Shown here in pieces: positions 17,962-28,396 of a stretch of DNA of 32,373 bases (the first letter of the stretch is position 1; each line of letters begins with the position of its first letter). The notes beneath the pieces are model-generated. The model was not told the DNA's origin, searched no databases, and was given only the letters and a program-made list of their open reading frames with translations. The stretch comes from an uncultured Methylococcaceae bacterium (GTDB lineage Bacteria > Pseudomonadota > Gammaproteobacteria > Methylococcales > Methylomonadaceae): the NCBI GenBank assembly GCA_903918335.1, contig CAIXDX010000118.1, positions 1 through 32,373 on the forward strand, in the 5' to 3' direction. The translations under genes and the position numbers were made by a program.

Positions 17962-19963
17962 AAATCTTTTTTTAACTTGTTTAATTTACTCATTATTTCA
18001 GGATGTAATTGCATCAGAATCAAATAATGATATTGGTTTAGACGATGAGTTAAAATTTCTCGCAGCAGAAAGGCAATTAGTTATAACAGCCTCAAAACAA
18101 GAAGAAAATGTTTCAAAAACAATCGCGACTACTTCAATTATTACACAAGAAGATATCCGTCAAATTGGTGCTCGTAATTTACTTGATGCATTAAAACTAA
18201 TACCCGGTCTTGGAATAACCGAATCAATGCTTGGTGTTAGGGAAATTGAAGTTCGAGGTGTTAAAAGTTTAGCGTCAGAGAAAGTGCTATTTATGCTAAA
18301 TGGACACCCGCTAGATCATAATTTGCAAAACGCAGGCAGTACCTGGGTTTATGATGACTTGCCCGTCGATAATATTAAACGTGTTGAAGTCATTCGCGGA
18401 CCTGGTTCAGCGCTTTACGGAGCTAATGCTTTTTTAGCCGTTATTAATATCATAACCATGACAGCTAAAGATCTAAATGGTTTTCAAGCATCCACTGGTT
18501 TTGGTAGTTTTGATACTCAACAATATAGAGCAGGCTGGGGAAAGCAATTTTCTAATACCGCCGAAGCGGCCGTTAACTTTAATTATTCATCAACTAATGG
18601 GATACAAGCTCCCGTTTCACAGGACATATTAGGCTCTAGTGGTTTAGCTCCAGGAAATACTCAGCTTAAAGAAGGACGCACGGATCTTGAGTGGAATTTA
18701 GGTTACAACGATTTTAAATTAGATGGTCGATTTATTAATAAACCCACAGGAGCATTTGTAGGTGCAGCTTATGCACTTAGTGATCAAAGTAAACAAAATT
18801 ACGAAGATTATTTTCTCAGACTAAGTCGCAATTTTAATATTACTGAAAAACTTTCAATAAATACACAGGCCTATCACGATAGTTTCAGTTTTGATAATAC
18901 ATTTCAATTACTGCCAAATCAGTTTACTAGAACCGCATTAGTTGATAACCGTAATGGTGGTGAAATTCAAACAAATTATAAAATCACTAACAAACAAAAT
19001 TTAATTGCTGGATTTTCTTATTCTGAAGATATACAAAGTAATCTTTTATCTGAAGCGGGACCTAACACATATCAAATGGTTAACACCCCACTTTTCGGTA
19101 GTAACAGAATTAGAACTCGATGGGGCTTATATGCTCAAGATGTATGGGATCCGTTTGATAATTTAAGATTAACGATAGGTGGACGATATGATCAATATAA
19201 TGATTTTGGTGGTACCTTTAATCCTAGATTAGGTTTTAACTGGGAGTTTATTAAAAATTACTCTATTAAATCGTCGTATGGTACTGCCTACCGCGCACCC
19301 TCTTTTGGTGAAATGGATTTAAGAAATAATCCTGTTTTAGCTGGAAATCCAAACCTTCTTCCGGAACAAGCACAAACCTTTGAAGCAGGACTTATTGGAC
19401 ACCCAACTACTAATCTAATGGCTCAAGCGACATATTATCATACGGATATTACCCAAATCATCAGCACCATTCCAGGCACTATTACCCAGTCAGAATACGC
19501 TAATAACGGCCATATGTTATCTGAAGGTGTCGAACTGGAAAGTAGGTATGATTTTGAAGGTCAGTTAAAAGGGAGTTATATTTCATCGAATGTTGTCTAT
19601 CAACATACTATTCAAAATAATTTACAAGTCCCTGATGTACCCAATGCGCGTGCTAACTTAATAGCAAATTGGGCCTATGACAGGCAATGGAGTGTCTATG
19701 GCCATATGCTTTTCAAAGATTCAACAAGTCGTACTATAGGGGATATTCGAAGCGATGTACCATCGTATGCGGTTTTCGACTTGAGTTTACTAGGTAAGCA
19801 ATTTTTGAATAAACGATTTGACGTTAGTTTTACCATTTATAATTTATTAGATAAACGTGTTTATGATCCATCACCTCTAACAGCAGGAAATGGAAATTAT
19901 CAATTAAGCGATTATCAGCAATCGGGGCGTGCCTTTTTTGGACACATAAATTTACGTTACTAA
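17942..19963 (+). CDS. TonB-dependent outer-membrane receptor
   Basis: TonB-box-like QLVITAS, plug domain DIRQIGARNLLDALKLIPGLGI...VEVIRGPGSALYGANAFLAVINII, beta-barrel repeats, C-terminal GRAFFGHINLRY. Overlaps the CDPS 3' end by 20 nt. Confidence 0.95.
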   Translation: MKKTTYRNLFLTCLIYSLFQDVIASESNNDIGLDDELKFLAAERQLVITASKQEENVSKTIATTSIITQEDIRQIGARNLLDALKLIPGLGITESMLGVREIEVRGVKSLASEKVLFMLNGHPLDHNLQNAGSTWVYDDLPVDNIKRVEVIRGPGSALYGANAFLAVINIITMTAKDLNGFQASTGFGSFDTQQYRAGWGKQFSNTAEAAVNFNYSSTNGIQAPVSQDILGSSGLAPGNTQLKEGRTDLEWNLGYNDFKLDGRFINKPTGAFVGAAYALSDQSKQNYEDYFLRLSRNFNITEKLSINTQAYHDSFSFDNTFQLLPNQFTRTALVDNRNGGEIQTNYKITNKQNLIAGFSYSEDIQSNLLSEAGPNTYQMVNTPLFGSNRIRTRWGLYAQDVWDPFDNLRLTIGGRYDQYNDFGGTFNPRLGFNWEFIKNYSIKSSYGTAYRAPSFGEMDLRNNPVLAGNPNLLPEQAQTFEAGLIGHPTTNLMAQATYYHTDITQIISTIPGTITQSEYANNGHMLSEGVELESRYDFEGQLKGSYISSNVVYQHTIQNNLQVPDVPNARANLIANWAYDRQWSVYGHMLFKDSTSRTIGDIRSDVPSYAVFDLSLLGKQFLNKRFDVSFTIYNLLDKRVYDPSPLTAGNGNYQLSDYQQSGRAFFGHINLRY

Positions 19964-19983
19964 TAAATCATCCATATAACTTT

Positions 19984-20826
19984 ATGAGTATTAATACGTT
20001 TACAAATATAAATCGATGCACTATAAAAACACTTCTGAGTGTGTTTTTTACTTTAGTGCTTTTAATTCAAACAGCGCCTGCGGGTACAACGAGTACTGTT
20101 TTTTTCTATAATCCAGAAAGTAGCGTTGACAATTTTGCTGCCTTAAAATCTGAATTTGATGATTATTTATCTAATCTAGGTGAATTTGCATTTCAACCAT
20201 TTAGTGAACGAGCGACTTTCGAAACTGCCCTAACAGAAAAATCTCAAGGCATTTATCTTTTATCAAGTTGGCACTATACCCAGTTAAATTCTAAAACGCC
20301 GTTAGAAGCTAAACTAGTCGGTGTATCCAAAGGTGAATTACAGCAACGTAAGATTCTTACAGCTAAAGATATTAGTACTATTTCCTCATTATCAGGAGCA
20401 ACCATTGCAGGAGCAGGTAGTGACGAATATATTAAAGGTCAACTACAACAGATGCTTGGTTCTGAATATTCGGTAATTATTCCTAAGATTAAATTATTAA
20501 GTGTACCCAAAGATATCGATGCGTTAATGGCCGTAGGTTACGGTGTGGCTGGTGCAGCAATTTCTTCAGAAACTAGTTTTAATAAACTAGCTATGATCAA
20601 TCCAAAACAACACGCACAATTAAAAAAACTAGCGGATGGTGAGAAAAACTTTTTACTTATTGCTGCGGTTACCAAAGTACAGAAAACAGATGAAACTCCG
20701 CTACTAAAAGTAATTGAAGGGATGCAAGATCAAGAAATTGGAGAGCGTAAATTAAAAATGTTAGGGCTTGATGGTTGGAAACGCATAGATGCGTTGGACG
20801 CCTCTTTATCAAAACAACTAAGATGA
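19984..20826 (+). CDS. PhnD-like periplasmic substrate-binding protein
   Basis: Signal peptide TLLSVFFTLVLLIQTAPAG; periplasmic-binding layout with LEAKLVGVSKGELQQRKILTAKDISTISSLSGATIAGAGSDEYIKGQLQQML and ILTAKDI-type linker. Confidence 0.6.
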   Translation: MSINTFTNINRCTIKTLLSVFFTLVLLIQTAPAGTTSTVFFYNPESSVDNFAALKSEFDDYLSNLGEFAFQPFSERATFETALTEKSQGIYLLSSWHYTQLNSKTPLEAKLVGVSKGELQQRKILTAKDISTISSLSGATIAGAGSDEYIKGQLQQMLGSEYSVIIPKIKLLSVPKDIDALMAVGYGVAGAAISSETSFNKLAMINPKQHAQLKKLADGEKNFLLIAAVTKVQKTDETPLLKVIEGMQDQEIGERKLKMLGLDGWKRIDALDASLSKQLR

Positions 20827-21797
20827 TTGCGCAAATGAAAATGAACTTCTCTAAAAGTATTAATAGACTTATCTTAAAGCTAATTTTTCAATTGGTGATC
20901 TTATTTTTAATGGGAGTCGTTCCTGCGTTTGCAGATAATCCTAGTAAAATCTTTATTGTGAACTCTGACGCAACTGTTACTAAATATCGAGAAGTAAAAT
21001 TAGCATTTATCTCACAATTAAACAAACAAACTAATAGTACCGTAGAGTTTACTATCGATGACAATCATACTCCTGAGCAATTAGAAAAACTTATTAAAAG
21101 TGAAAATCCAGATTTGATTTTCAGTATAGGTTCTCAAGCTTATCAACTATCAAGTCAATATGGAGAAAATAAACCGATATTATTTTCATCGGCTATTAAT
21201 TGGCAAAGATTTGGACATAGAGACAATACTTTTGGCATAGCTAATGAATTATCTATGTCACAAGAATTATCATTATCGCGCTACGTTCTTCCTGGTCTAA
21301 ATCGCATTGGTGTGATTTATGATCCTAAATTTAATACAGAACGCATTGCTGAAGCGCGTAAACAAGCAACTGAGCTTGGCTTAACTCTTGTTGAGCTAAA
21401 TAATTTTGAGGCTGACTCTTTAGAAAAAAATGTTGAAGAATTGCTTTCAAAAATCGATATCCTCTGGCTCATTGCTGATCCAAGTGTACTGTCTGACAAA
21501 GATACTGTTGAAAAAATCTTTAATCTCAGCACAGAACACAAAAAACCAATAATTACTTACAGCAATGCATTTATGAGCTATGGGGCAAGCTTAATTATAG
21601 CCGCTGATACTCCAACAATGGGCCGACAAGCGGCTAATTTGGCTCAGAACATTTTATTACATGAACGAATCAAAGAAGTTGTTCAAACACCCGCCGGATC
21701 TCATATTGCCCTAAATGTTTGTCAGTTGAATAAAATTAACATTCGTTACAATGCTGATGCTTTGGATGCTGTAAACCAAATTATCGAATGTAAATAG
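20823..21797 (+). CDS. ABC transporter substrate-binding protein, ABC_sub_bind (TrpX-like) family
   Basis: Signal peptide; PDLIFSIGSQAYQLSSQ, KPILFSSAINW, LPGLNRIGVIYDPKFNTERIAEARKQATELGLTLVEL, IITYSNAFMSYGASLIIAADTPTMGRQAANLA. The ATG at 20823 overlaps the upstream stop (ATGA). Confidence 0.85.
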   Translation: MIAQMKMNFSKSINRLILKLIFQLVILFLMGVVPAFADNPSKIFIVNSDATVTKYREVKLAFISQLNKQTNSTVEFTIDDNHTPEQLEKLIKSENPDLIFSIGSQAYQLSSQYGENKPILFSSAINWQRFGHRDNTFGIANELSMSQELSLSRYVLPGLNRIGVIYDPKFNTERIAEARKQATELGLTLVELNNFEADSLEKNVEELLSKIDILWLIADPSVLSDKDTVEKIFNLSTEHKKPIITYSNAFMSYGASLIIAADTPTMGRQAANLAQNILLHERIKEVVQTPAGSHIALNVCQLNKINIRYNADALDAVNQIIECK

Positions 21798-21842
21798 TTA
21801 TTAACAAATCTAAAATAACTTTATAGAAATTGGAATTCAACG

Positions 21843-24320
21843 TTGAAAAACTCTAAGGCAGACCGTATGAGAAATTCTCAACAACGACCAAGAAATAGTA
21901 TTCGATGGAAGCTACTCTCAACAATGATAGGACTGATTGTTGCACTGGTAGTAACCATGACAAGTATTGAAGTTATCTTACAGAAGAAATCACTAGAAAA
22001 TGAATTAGGTAAGCGGATTAACTTAATGAAAGTCAACTTGATTGAACGTGGTAACGCCATGTCCAACCTCATGTTGACACAAGTAGAAAATGATGTTGCC
22101 GCTTTTAACTTTTCACGGATCACAGAAAATTTACATAATACGATCAAAGAATCACCGCTATTAGATTATGGGATTCTTATGAATAACGAAGGTATTGTAT
22201 TTATTCATACTAGTCATCCTGAACTCCAACAAGAAGTTTTACAGGACGAACAGAGTCATTACGCCTTAGCGCAACAACAACTAACACATCAAGAATATCC
22301 AGACAATAACGTGACTGAGTTCATCTTACCCATACATTTTGGGACAAAGCAATGGGGTGTCTTAAGGCTTGGATTTAGTTTAAAAGAGTTACAGCAAGAA
22401 ATATCTAATTCTAGAGAGGAAATTACTCATACGACTCAGAATATGATTACAACAACTACTGTCATCGCGTTATTCTTTGTTTTAATAGGTTCAATTATTG
22501 TACTAGTCATCTCAACAACACTATCAAGACCATTAATACGACTAACAGCGTCAGTTAAAGAATTAGCACGTGGTAATTTTGATTCCGCAACCCAACTTTT
22601 AGGCAACCATTCAGGTAATACTAAAACTGATTTTAAAGCCGAAGGTGAAATTGGTGAATTAGCAAATTCTTTTCTTGAAATGGCAAATGAAATACAACAA
22701 TCTCATCAAAATTTAGAAGAATATAACAGGACTTTAGAGCAAAAAGTAAAAGAACGAACGCATGAACTAGAAGAGGTCAATGAAAAATTAAAAGAACTTG
22801 ATCAAATGAAAACTAACTTTCTTTCTACTGTTTCTCATGAATTACGTACACCTTTAACTTCTGTTATTGGCTTTGCACGCATTATGCAGAAAAAGTTTGA
22901 GAGCGTACTTTTTCCTGCATTAGCAGAAAACGAAGACAAAAAAGTTATGAAAGCAATTCGGCAAGTTATAGATAATACTGAAATTATTATTGAGGAAGGA
23001 GAAAGACTGACTTCTTTAATTAACAACGTCTTAGACCTTGCTAAAATGGAAGCAGGACGGGTTGATTGGAATATTACGGAATTGAATATTGAAACTGTCA
23101 TTAATCGAAGTATTGCTTCCACCTCTTCATTGTTCGCTGTTAAACCTGTCAAACTAGTTACAGAAATACCTACAAACTTACCTCTATGTTTGGGCGATTA
23201 TGACCGACTCATTCAGGTTGTTATCAACCTTATCTCTAATGCCATTAAATTTACAAATGAGGGTAAAGTTACCATTAAAGTTGAATACCTCAATGCTGAA
23301 ATTATAACCAGCGTTATCGATAGTGGTACCGGTATAAAAAAAGAAGATCAACCATTAGTATTTGAAAAATTCAAACAAGTTGGCGACACCTTAACTGATA
23401 AACCACAAGGAACGGGCTTAGGGTTACCAATTTGTAAAGAAATCGTAGAGCATTTAGGTGGGCGTATTTGGGTAGAAAGTGAAATTGGGCTTGGCAGTAC
23501 ATTTTCTTTTTCTTTACCCGAATCAATACAACAAAATGAATATAGCAACACATGTGATGATATTGATTACACATCTAAAGGGCTATTAGTAAGCAAAGAT
23601 GGTGAAGAAGTCAGTTATATTTGGCAAACAAATGGTAACAATTTAGAAGACGCTTTAAGTAATAGTTTGGCTCTATTTAATAAACCAAAGCACAAAACCA
23701 ATCCATGCATTTTAATTATTGATGATAATTTAAACATTCGGCAATTTCTTCATCAAGTTTTAAGCACTGCAAGCTATGATGTTCATGAAGCTAGTAGTGG
23801 AACTGAAGGTCTCGAAATCATAAAAAACCTCCTACCTGACCTCATTATTCTTGATGTAAAAATGCCGCAGCTAAACGGCTTTAAGGTGGCTGTAAGACTG
23901 CACGCTAACCCTCTGACACTTCATATTCCTATTATTCTTCATACCATAGCCGAAGATCATGCTCTAGGTGAACAATTAGGTATCGATTGCTATTTAAATA
24001 AACCCGTCAAAGATGACGTTTTATTGGATGCCGTCAAACAATTGCTAGAAACACAAAAAACTCGTAAGAAAATATTATTATTTATAGCAGACAACGATAA
24101 AAGACAACGCTGGGTGAGTTTATTGACTCAATATGGACTTGAAACCGTAGCAACTCAAAACATAGAGGACGGCATTTCTGCGGCGACAGCATTTGATCCG
24201 CAACTTGTAATCGCTGACACAGCATTAGTTCAACAATATAATATTATTGAAAAAATTCGCGATGAGCATCGTTTAGATAAAATAGTATTCACTTTACTTG
24301 ACGAAACCAACTCTGTTTAA
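21843..24320 (+). CDS. hybrid sensor histidine kinase: periplasmic sensor, HAMP, HisKA, HATPase, receiver, plus second C-terminal receiver-like region
   Basis: Two TM segments; HAMP STTLSRPLIRLTASVKELARGNFD; H-box FLSTVSHELRTPLTSVIGF; VINLISNAIKFTNEG; GTGLGLPICKEIVEHLGG; REC ILIIDDNLNIRQFL...LIILDVKMPQLNGF...YLNKPV. Start TTG 21843 or ATG 21867. Confidence 0.93.
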   Translation: MKNSKADRMRNSQQRPRNSIRWKLLSTMIGLIVALVVTMTSIEVILQKKSLENELGKRINLMKVNLIERGNAMSNLMLTQVENDVAAFNFSRITENLHNTIKESPLLDYGILMNNEGIVFIHTSHPELQQEVLQDEQSHYALAQQQLTHQEYPDNNVTEFILPIHFGTKQWGVLRLGFSLKELQQEISNSREEITHTTQNMITTTTVIALFFVLIGSIIVLVISTTLSRPLIRLTASVKELARGNFDSATQLLGNHSGNTKTDFKAEGEIGELANSFLEMANEIQQSHQNLEEYNRTLEQKVKERTHELEEVNEKLKELDQMKTNFLSTVSHELRTPLTSVIGFARIMQKKFESVLFPALAENEDKKVMKAIRQVIDNTEIIIEEGERLTSLINNVLDLAKMEAGRVDWNITELNIETVINRSIASTSSLFAVKPVKLVTEIPTNLPLCLGDYDRLIQVVINLISNAIKFTNEGKVTIKVEYLNAEIITSVIDSGTGIKKEDQPLVFEKFKQVGDTLTDKPQGTGLGLPICKEIVEHLGGRIWVESEIGLGSTFSFSLPESIQQNEYSNTCDDIDYTSKGLLVSKDGEEVSYIWQTNGNNLEDALSNSLALFNKPKHKTNPCILIIDDNLNIRQFLHQVLSTASYDVHEASSGTEGLEIIKNLLPDLIILDVKMPQLNGFKVAVRLHANPLTLHIPIILHTIAEDHALGEQLGIDCYLNKPVKDDVLLDAVKQLLETQKTRKKILLFIADNDKRQRWVSLLTQYGLETVATQNIEDGISAATAFDPQLVIADTALVQQYNIIEKIRDEHRLDKIVFTLLDETNSV

Positions 24321-24326
24321 AAAACT

Positions 24327-25871
24327 ATGATTCCAGACATAAAACTAAAACGCGTTTGTCAAAAAGGTAAATCAGCTGAACTTATCAAGCAATTTTGTAC
24401 AAATCGTTCCGACACACTTAGTATTGTTGAACCAAACTCTACCCTTGTATACGGTTCTATTTCTGAAGGTACCCGCCATGCGATTAAAGTAAATTCTGAT
24501 ACTATTCTAGGCTGGGTTATAGGAGATTCTGACGATGCTATTTATTTAGCAGAGTTAGTAAATTACATCGTCCAGAAAGAATTAGAAAGTAAATTACTCG
24601 CACAGGATACCCTAAGTAAATACAAAGAATTATCGTTACTCTATGAGCTAGGTGAAAAAATATCAAACTGCATTGATATTGATCAACTTGCTAAATTAAC
24701 CATAAATGAGGCTCAAAACTTATTAAATACCAATCAGCCTTTACAAATAGGTATTTTATTAAAAGATCAATCTGATGATAAGTTGGTAATTTTTGCAGGT
24801 AAAGGTGATATTTTTCCTGTTGGCTCAAAATTAGATGCAATTGATGGAATCACGCAATATGTTTTAGCGTCTGGCTCTGCTGAGATCGTTAATAACGTTC
24901 ATGATGATATTCGCTATCAAACAAATCCCGGTGAATTATTAAATATCCATTCTTTATTATGTACACCCATTAAAACCAGTGATCACACTTTTGGTGTTTT
25001 AAGCATCATCAGTATTCAAGAAGTATCGTTTAATGCCGCTGAATCTAAAGTTTTAAACTTACTCGCTTCCCAAATTGCCACAGCAATTGGTCGGGTACAC
25101 TTAATTAATGAACGTGTATCACAAGAAAGATATCAAGAGTCTTTGACTTTATCAAAAAACATTCAAATGGGCATGTTGCCTACCGCTTTCCCAAGATTTA
25201 CAGATGGTAGCAAATTTGATTTATTCGCTTTTATGCAACCCGCTAGAGAAGTGGGTGGGGATTTTTATGATTTTTTCAGACTTAATGCCACAGCATTATT
25301 AGTTGTCGTAGGGGATGTATCTGGCAAAGGAGTTCCAGCGGCACTATTCATGGTGCGCGTAATAACCTTAGTTAGGGCATTAGCAAAACAACATGATGTG
25401 GTTAGCGATATTTTAAATGCCTTAAATATAGAACTATGTCGTGATAATGATGCGATGATGTTTGTAACCATGTTCATTGCTACACTTGATCTAGAAACCA
25501 ATCAATTAAGCTACAGTTATGGCGGACATAATCCGCCTTTATTATTATCAAATTACGGTATCGTATCAATGCTACCAGGTGATTCTGGCATGGCTCTAGG
25601 TATATTAGATTCATCGCATTATTGCTTAGAGTTAATCCAAATAAATAAAGGTGACAGTTTAATTTTGTACACTGATGGCATTAATGAGGCCATGAACATT
25701 CATTATGAAGAATATGGGGATGAGCGTTTTAGTCAATTAGTCACCGGTTTAGATGCTTTAAATGCGCAAGCGTTAGTTGAGACCATTACTAAAGATGTGC
25801 TCAATTTTACAGTAGGAGCCGAGCAATCTGATGACATTACCTTACTAACATTAAAAATTGCTAAAAATTAA
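24327..25871 (+). CDS. GAF domain plus SpoIIE/RsbU-type PP2C serine phosphatase
   Basis: GAF region (INEAQNLLNTNQPLQIGILLK...LLCTPIKTSDHTFGVLSII); PP2C motifs IQMGMLPTAFP, PAREVGGDFYDFF, VVGDVSGKGVPAALFM, SYGGHNPPLLL, LILYTDGINEAMN, EQSDDITLLTLKI. Confidence 0.93.
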   Translation: MIPDIKLKRVCQKGKSAELIKQFCTNRSDTLSIVEPNSTLVYGSISEGTRHAIKVNSDTILGWVIGDSDDAIYLAELVNYIVQKELESKLLAQDTLSKYKELSLLYELGEKISNCIDIDQLAKLTINEAQNLLNTNQPLQIGILLKDQSDDKLVIFAGKGDIFPVGSKLDAIDGITQYVLASGSAEIVNNVHDDIRYQTNPGELLNIHSLLCTPIKTSDHTFGVLSIISIQEVSFNAAESKVLNLLASQIATAIGRVHLINERVSQERYQESLTLSKNIQMGMLPTAFPRFTDGSKFDLFAFMQPAREVGGDFYDFFRLNATALLVVVGDVSGKGVPAALFMVRVITLVRALAKQHDVVSDILNALNIELCRDNDAMMFVTMFIATLDLETNQLSYSYGGHNPPLLLSNYGIVSMLPGDSGMALGILDSSHYCLELIQINKGDSLILYTDGINEAMNIHYEEYGDERFSQLVTGLDALNAQALVETITKDVLNFTVGAEQSDDITLLTLKIAKN

Positions 25872-25920
25872 TCGATCATTATCTACAATAACTTCCTAGG
25901 CCAATAAAGAGATTCAAACC

Positions 25921-26337
25921 ATGGCTGATTACCATTTTTCTAAAATAATCACGAATAATTTAGAGGAACTGCTTGTATTAGCAGAAGACGTTGAATTATT
26001 TGCTGAGCAAACAGAATGGTCACCTGCTGTTACCATGCAAATTAATCTTGTTATCGAAGAGTTAATCGTAAATACCATTAATTATGGTTATTCAGACGCA
26101 AGAGTGGGAAGCATACAAATAACTATCAAATCTACTACTCAACGCATTGTTCTTGAGATAAAAGATGACGGTGATGCTTATAACCCATTACAAAATGATA
26201 TGCCAGATACAACCTTAGAGATAGAAGATAGACCCATTGGGGGCTTAGGCATATTTTTAGTAAAAAACTACATGGATACCTTCGACTACGCTTATAGCGA
26301 AGGTCATAATTGCATCAATCTAAGTAAACAACTATAA
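25921..26337 (+). CDS. RsbW/SpoIIAB-type anti-sigma-factor-like serine kinase (HATPase_c_2)
   Basis: N-box INLVIEELIVNTINYGY, G1 EIKDDGDAYNPL, GGLGIFLVKNYMDTFDYAYSEGHNCINL; 138 aa. Confidence 0.9.
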   Translation: MADYHFSKIITNNLEELLVLAEDVELFAEQTEWSPAVTMQINLVIEELIVNTINYGYSDARVGSIQITIKSTTQRIVLEIKDDGDAYNPLQNDMPDTTLEIEDRPIGGLGIFLVKNYMDTFDYAYSEGHNCINLSKQL

Positions 26338-26344
26338 ATTTAAA

Positions 26345-28354
26345 ATGAGTGAAACAAGTAAACGCATCGGTTTATCCCTAGCCTTAATAATTCTCTGCAG
26401 CTCGTTATTATTATGGTCAGATAGACATAATCGCCATTCTGATTCTGAGGTAACACCCAGTGTTTCTAAAGAAATTCCTATAGCTTTACTACAATTAAAC
26501 ACAAACCCAATTACAGATGAAATGAGAGCTGGCATATACGATGCGTTGGGCGCCAAGGGCTTTAAAGAAGGTAGCAACATTAAAATTACCTATTACAATC
26601 CCGAAGGTGATTTACCTACAGCCAACTTAATGGCACAAAAAATTACAAGTGGCGAATATAAAGTCGCCATCTCTATTACAACATTAATGCTCCAGACCCT
26701 AGCTAATGCAAATCGGTCTAGCCATGTTACCCATGTATTTGGTGCAGTCACCTCCCCTATCATTGCTGGTGTAGGTGTAAAAGCGATTGATAGTTTAGAT
26801 AAACCCCCTTATTTAACCGGTGTTGGCACACCACAGCCCGTTAAAGAGATATTTCGGGTAGCAAAACAACTCAATCCAAATTTAAAAACTGTAGGTGTCG
26901 TTTGGAATCCAGCAGAAGTAAATTCTGAATTTTGTACAAAACAAGCACGGGAAGTTTCAGCGGAATTAGGCTTAACTTTATTAGAAGCCCCCATAGAACA
27001 AGCTAAAGACATCCGCGAAGCCGCACAATCATTAGTAACACGTGGTGTGCAAGCATTTTGGACTGGTGGAGATGCGACAGTTAATTCAAATGTACATGCA
27101 CTGATAGAAGTATCCACTAGCGCAAAAATTCCAGTTATCTCAAACATTACAGGCCACGCTAAACAAGGTGGCTTATTCGATTATGGGTCTGATTACCATG
27201 AAGTGGGCGAACAAGTAGGCCGTATAACTGCCGACATATTAGGAGGTAAAGATCCTAGCACTATCGCAATTACTAATTACACCCCTGAAAAAGTTATTCT
27301 AAATGAACAAGTTCAGAAGACTCTTAAAGAATCATGGACTTTTACGGATGATCTATATAAAAAAGCCATCACTATAATTGATGAAAATGGCAAAGTAAAT
27401 TCTACTAATACCAATACCATCGAAACAAACCCACAATCTAAAGAGCCTAGCATTATCATTGATCCCGATAAGCACTATAAAGTTGGTTTAGCTTATTTTG
27501 CGCCTGAACCCGGTATTGATTCAGTATTAGCCGGTTTAAATGCACAATTAAAACTTTTAGGTTTAGAAGAAGGCAAAAACTTAAGCTTTAAGACTATGCA
27601 TGCCCAAGGTGAAATTGCCCAAATCTCTACAATAGGTCAAGTATTAGACAGTAGTGATGTAGATGCCATTTTAACCTTAACTACACCAGTTCTTCAGGGG
27701 GTGGGCATGATGGCAAAACATAAGCCCGTCGTTTTTACTTATGTAACTGACCCGATTGCAGCCGGTGCAGGAAAATCTTTTACCGAGCATTTACCCCATT
27801 TGACGGGTATAGGCTCATTTCCACCTATCGAAGACATGCTAACGGTTACACAAAAAGTATTACCTAACATTCATAAAATAGGCACTTTATATAATCCTAG
27901 TGAAGTTAATTCAGTAAAAGTAGCCACAGTGATGCGAGATCTTTGTAAACAAAAAGGTTTCGAGTTTATCGAAGCACCCATAAATACAACGGCTGATGCC
28001 GTGCAGGCTGCTCAAAGTTTAGCCGCTCAAAATGTAGAAGCCATATTGTCAGTCAGTGACAATACGATGTATCAAGCCTTAGATGCTATCAGTAACGTTG
28101 CGACAAAAAGTCATATACCTGTGATATTAGATCAACCTGAGTTTATTGATCATGAAGCTCTTATGGTAGTGGGTGTGGATTATAAAGAAAGTGGCACTTC
28201 AGCTGCAGAACCACTAGCTCAAATTTTAACCGGTACTAATCCTGGTTCTATTCCATTTAAAAATGTGAGCAAAAAAGTCATTCTATTAAACGCTAAAGTC
28301 GCAAAAAACTTAAATATAGTCTTTACCGATGAAGTTCGGGCCTTGGCTAAATAA
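26345..28354 (+). CDS. tandem two-domain ABC_sub_bind (TrpX-like) substrate-binding protein
   Basis: N-terminal TM/signal then two homologous halves: LNPNLKTVGVVWNPAEVNSEFCTKQAREVSAELGLTLLEAPIEQAKDIREAAQSL and LPNIHKIGTLYNPSEVNSVKVATVMRDLCKQKGFEFIEAPINTTADAVQAAQSL. Confidence 0.9.
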   Translation: MSETSKRIGLSLALIILCSSLLLWSDRHNRHSDSEVTPSVSKEIPIALLQLNTNPITDEMRAGIYDALGAKGFKEGSNIKITYYNPEGDLPTANLMAQKITSGEYKVAISITTLMLQTLANANRSSHVTHVFGAVTSPIIAGVGVKAIDSLDKPPYLTGVGTPQPVKEIFRVAKQLNPNLKTVGVVWNPAEVNSEFCTKQAREVSAELGLTLLEAPIEQAKDIREAAQSLVTRGVQAFWTGGDATVNSNVHALIEVSTSAKIPVISNITGHAKQGGLFDYGSDYHEVGEQVGRITADILGGKDPSTIAITNYTPEKVILNEQVQKTLKESWTFTDDLYKKAITIIDENGKVNSTNTNTIETNPQSKEPSIIIDPDKHYKVGLAYFAPEPGIDSVLAGLNAQLKLLGLEEGKNLSFKTMHAQGEIAQISTIGQVLDSSDVDAILTLTTPVLQGVGMMAKHKPVVFTYVTDPIAAGAGKSFTEHLPHLTGIGSFPPIEDMLTVTQKVLPNIHKIGTLYNPSEVNSVKVATVMRDLCKQKGFEFIEAPINTTADAVQAAQSLAAQNVEAILSVSDNTMYQALDAISNVATKSHIPVILDQPEFIDHEALMVVGVDYKESGTSAAEPLAQILTGTNPGSIPFKNVSKKVILLNAKVAKNLNIVFTDEVRALAK

Positions 28355-28396
28355 AAATAAATACCCGCGATAACACTATTTATTAAGAGATCTGAA

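Noticed and set aside
20775-20822. N-terminal extension METHRCVGRLFIKTTK of the TrpX-like protein
   Set aside because: The ATG at 20823 overlaps the upstream stop and leads directly to a signal peptide; the extension is out-of-frame upstream coding sequence.
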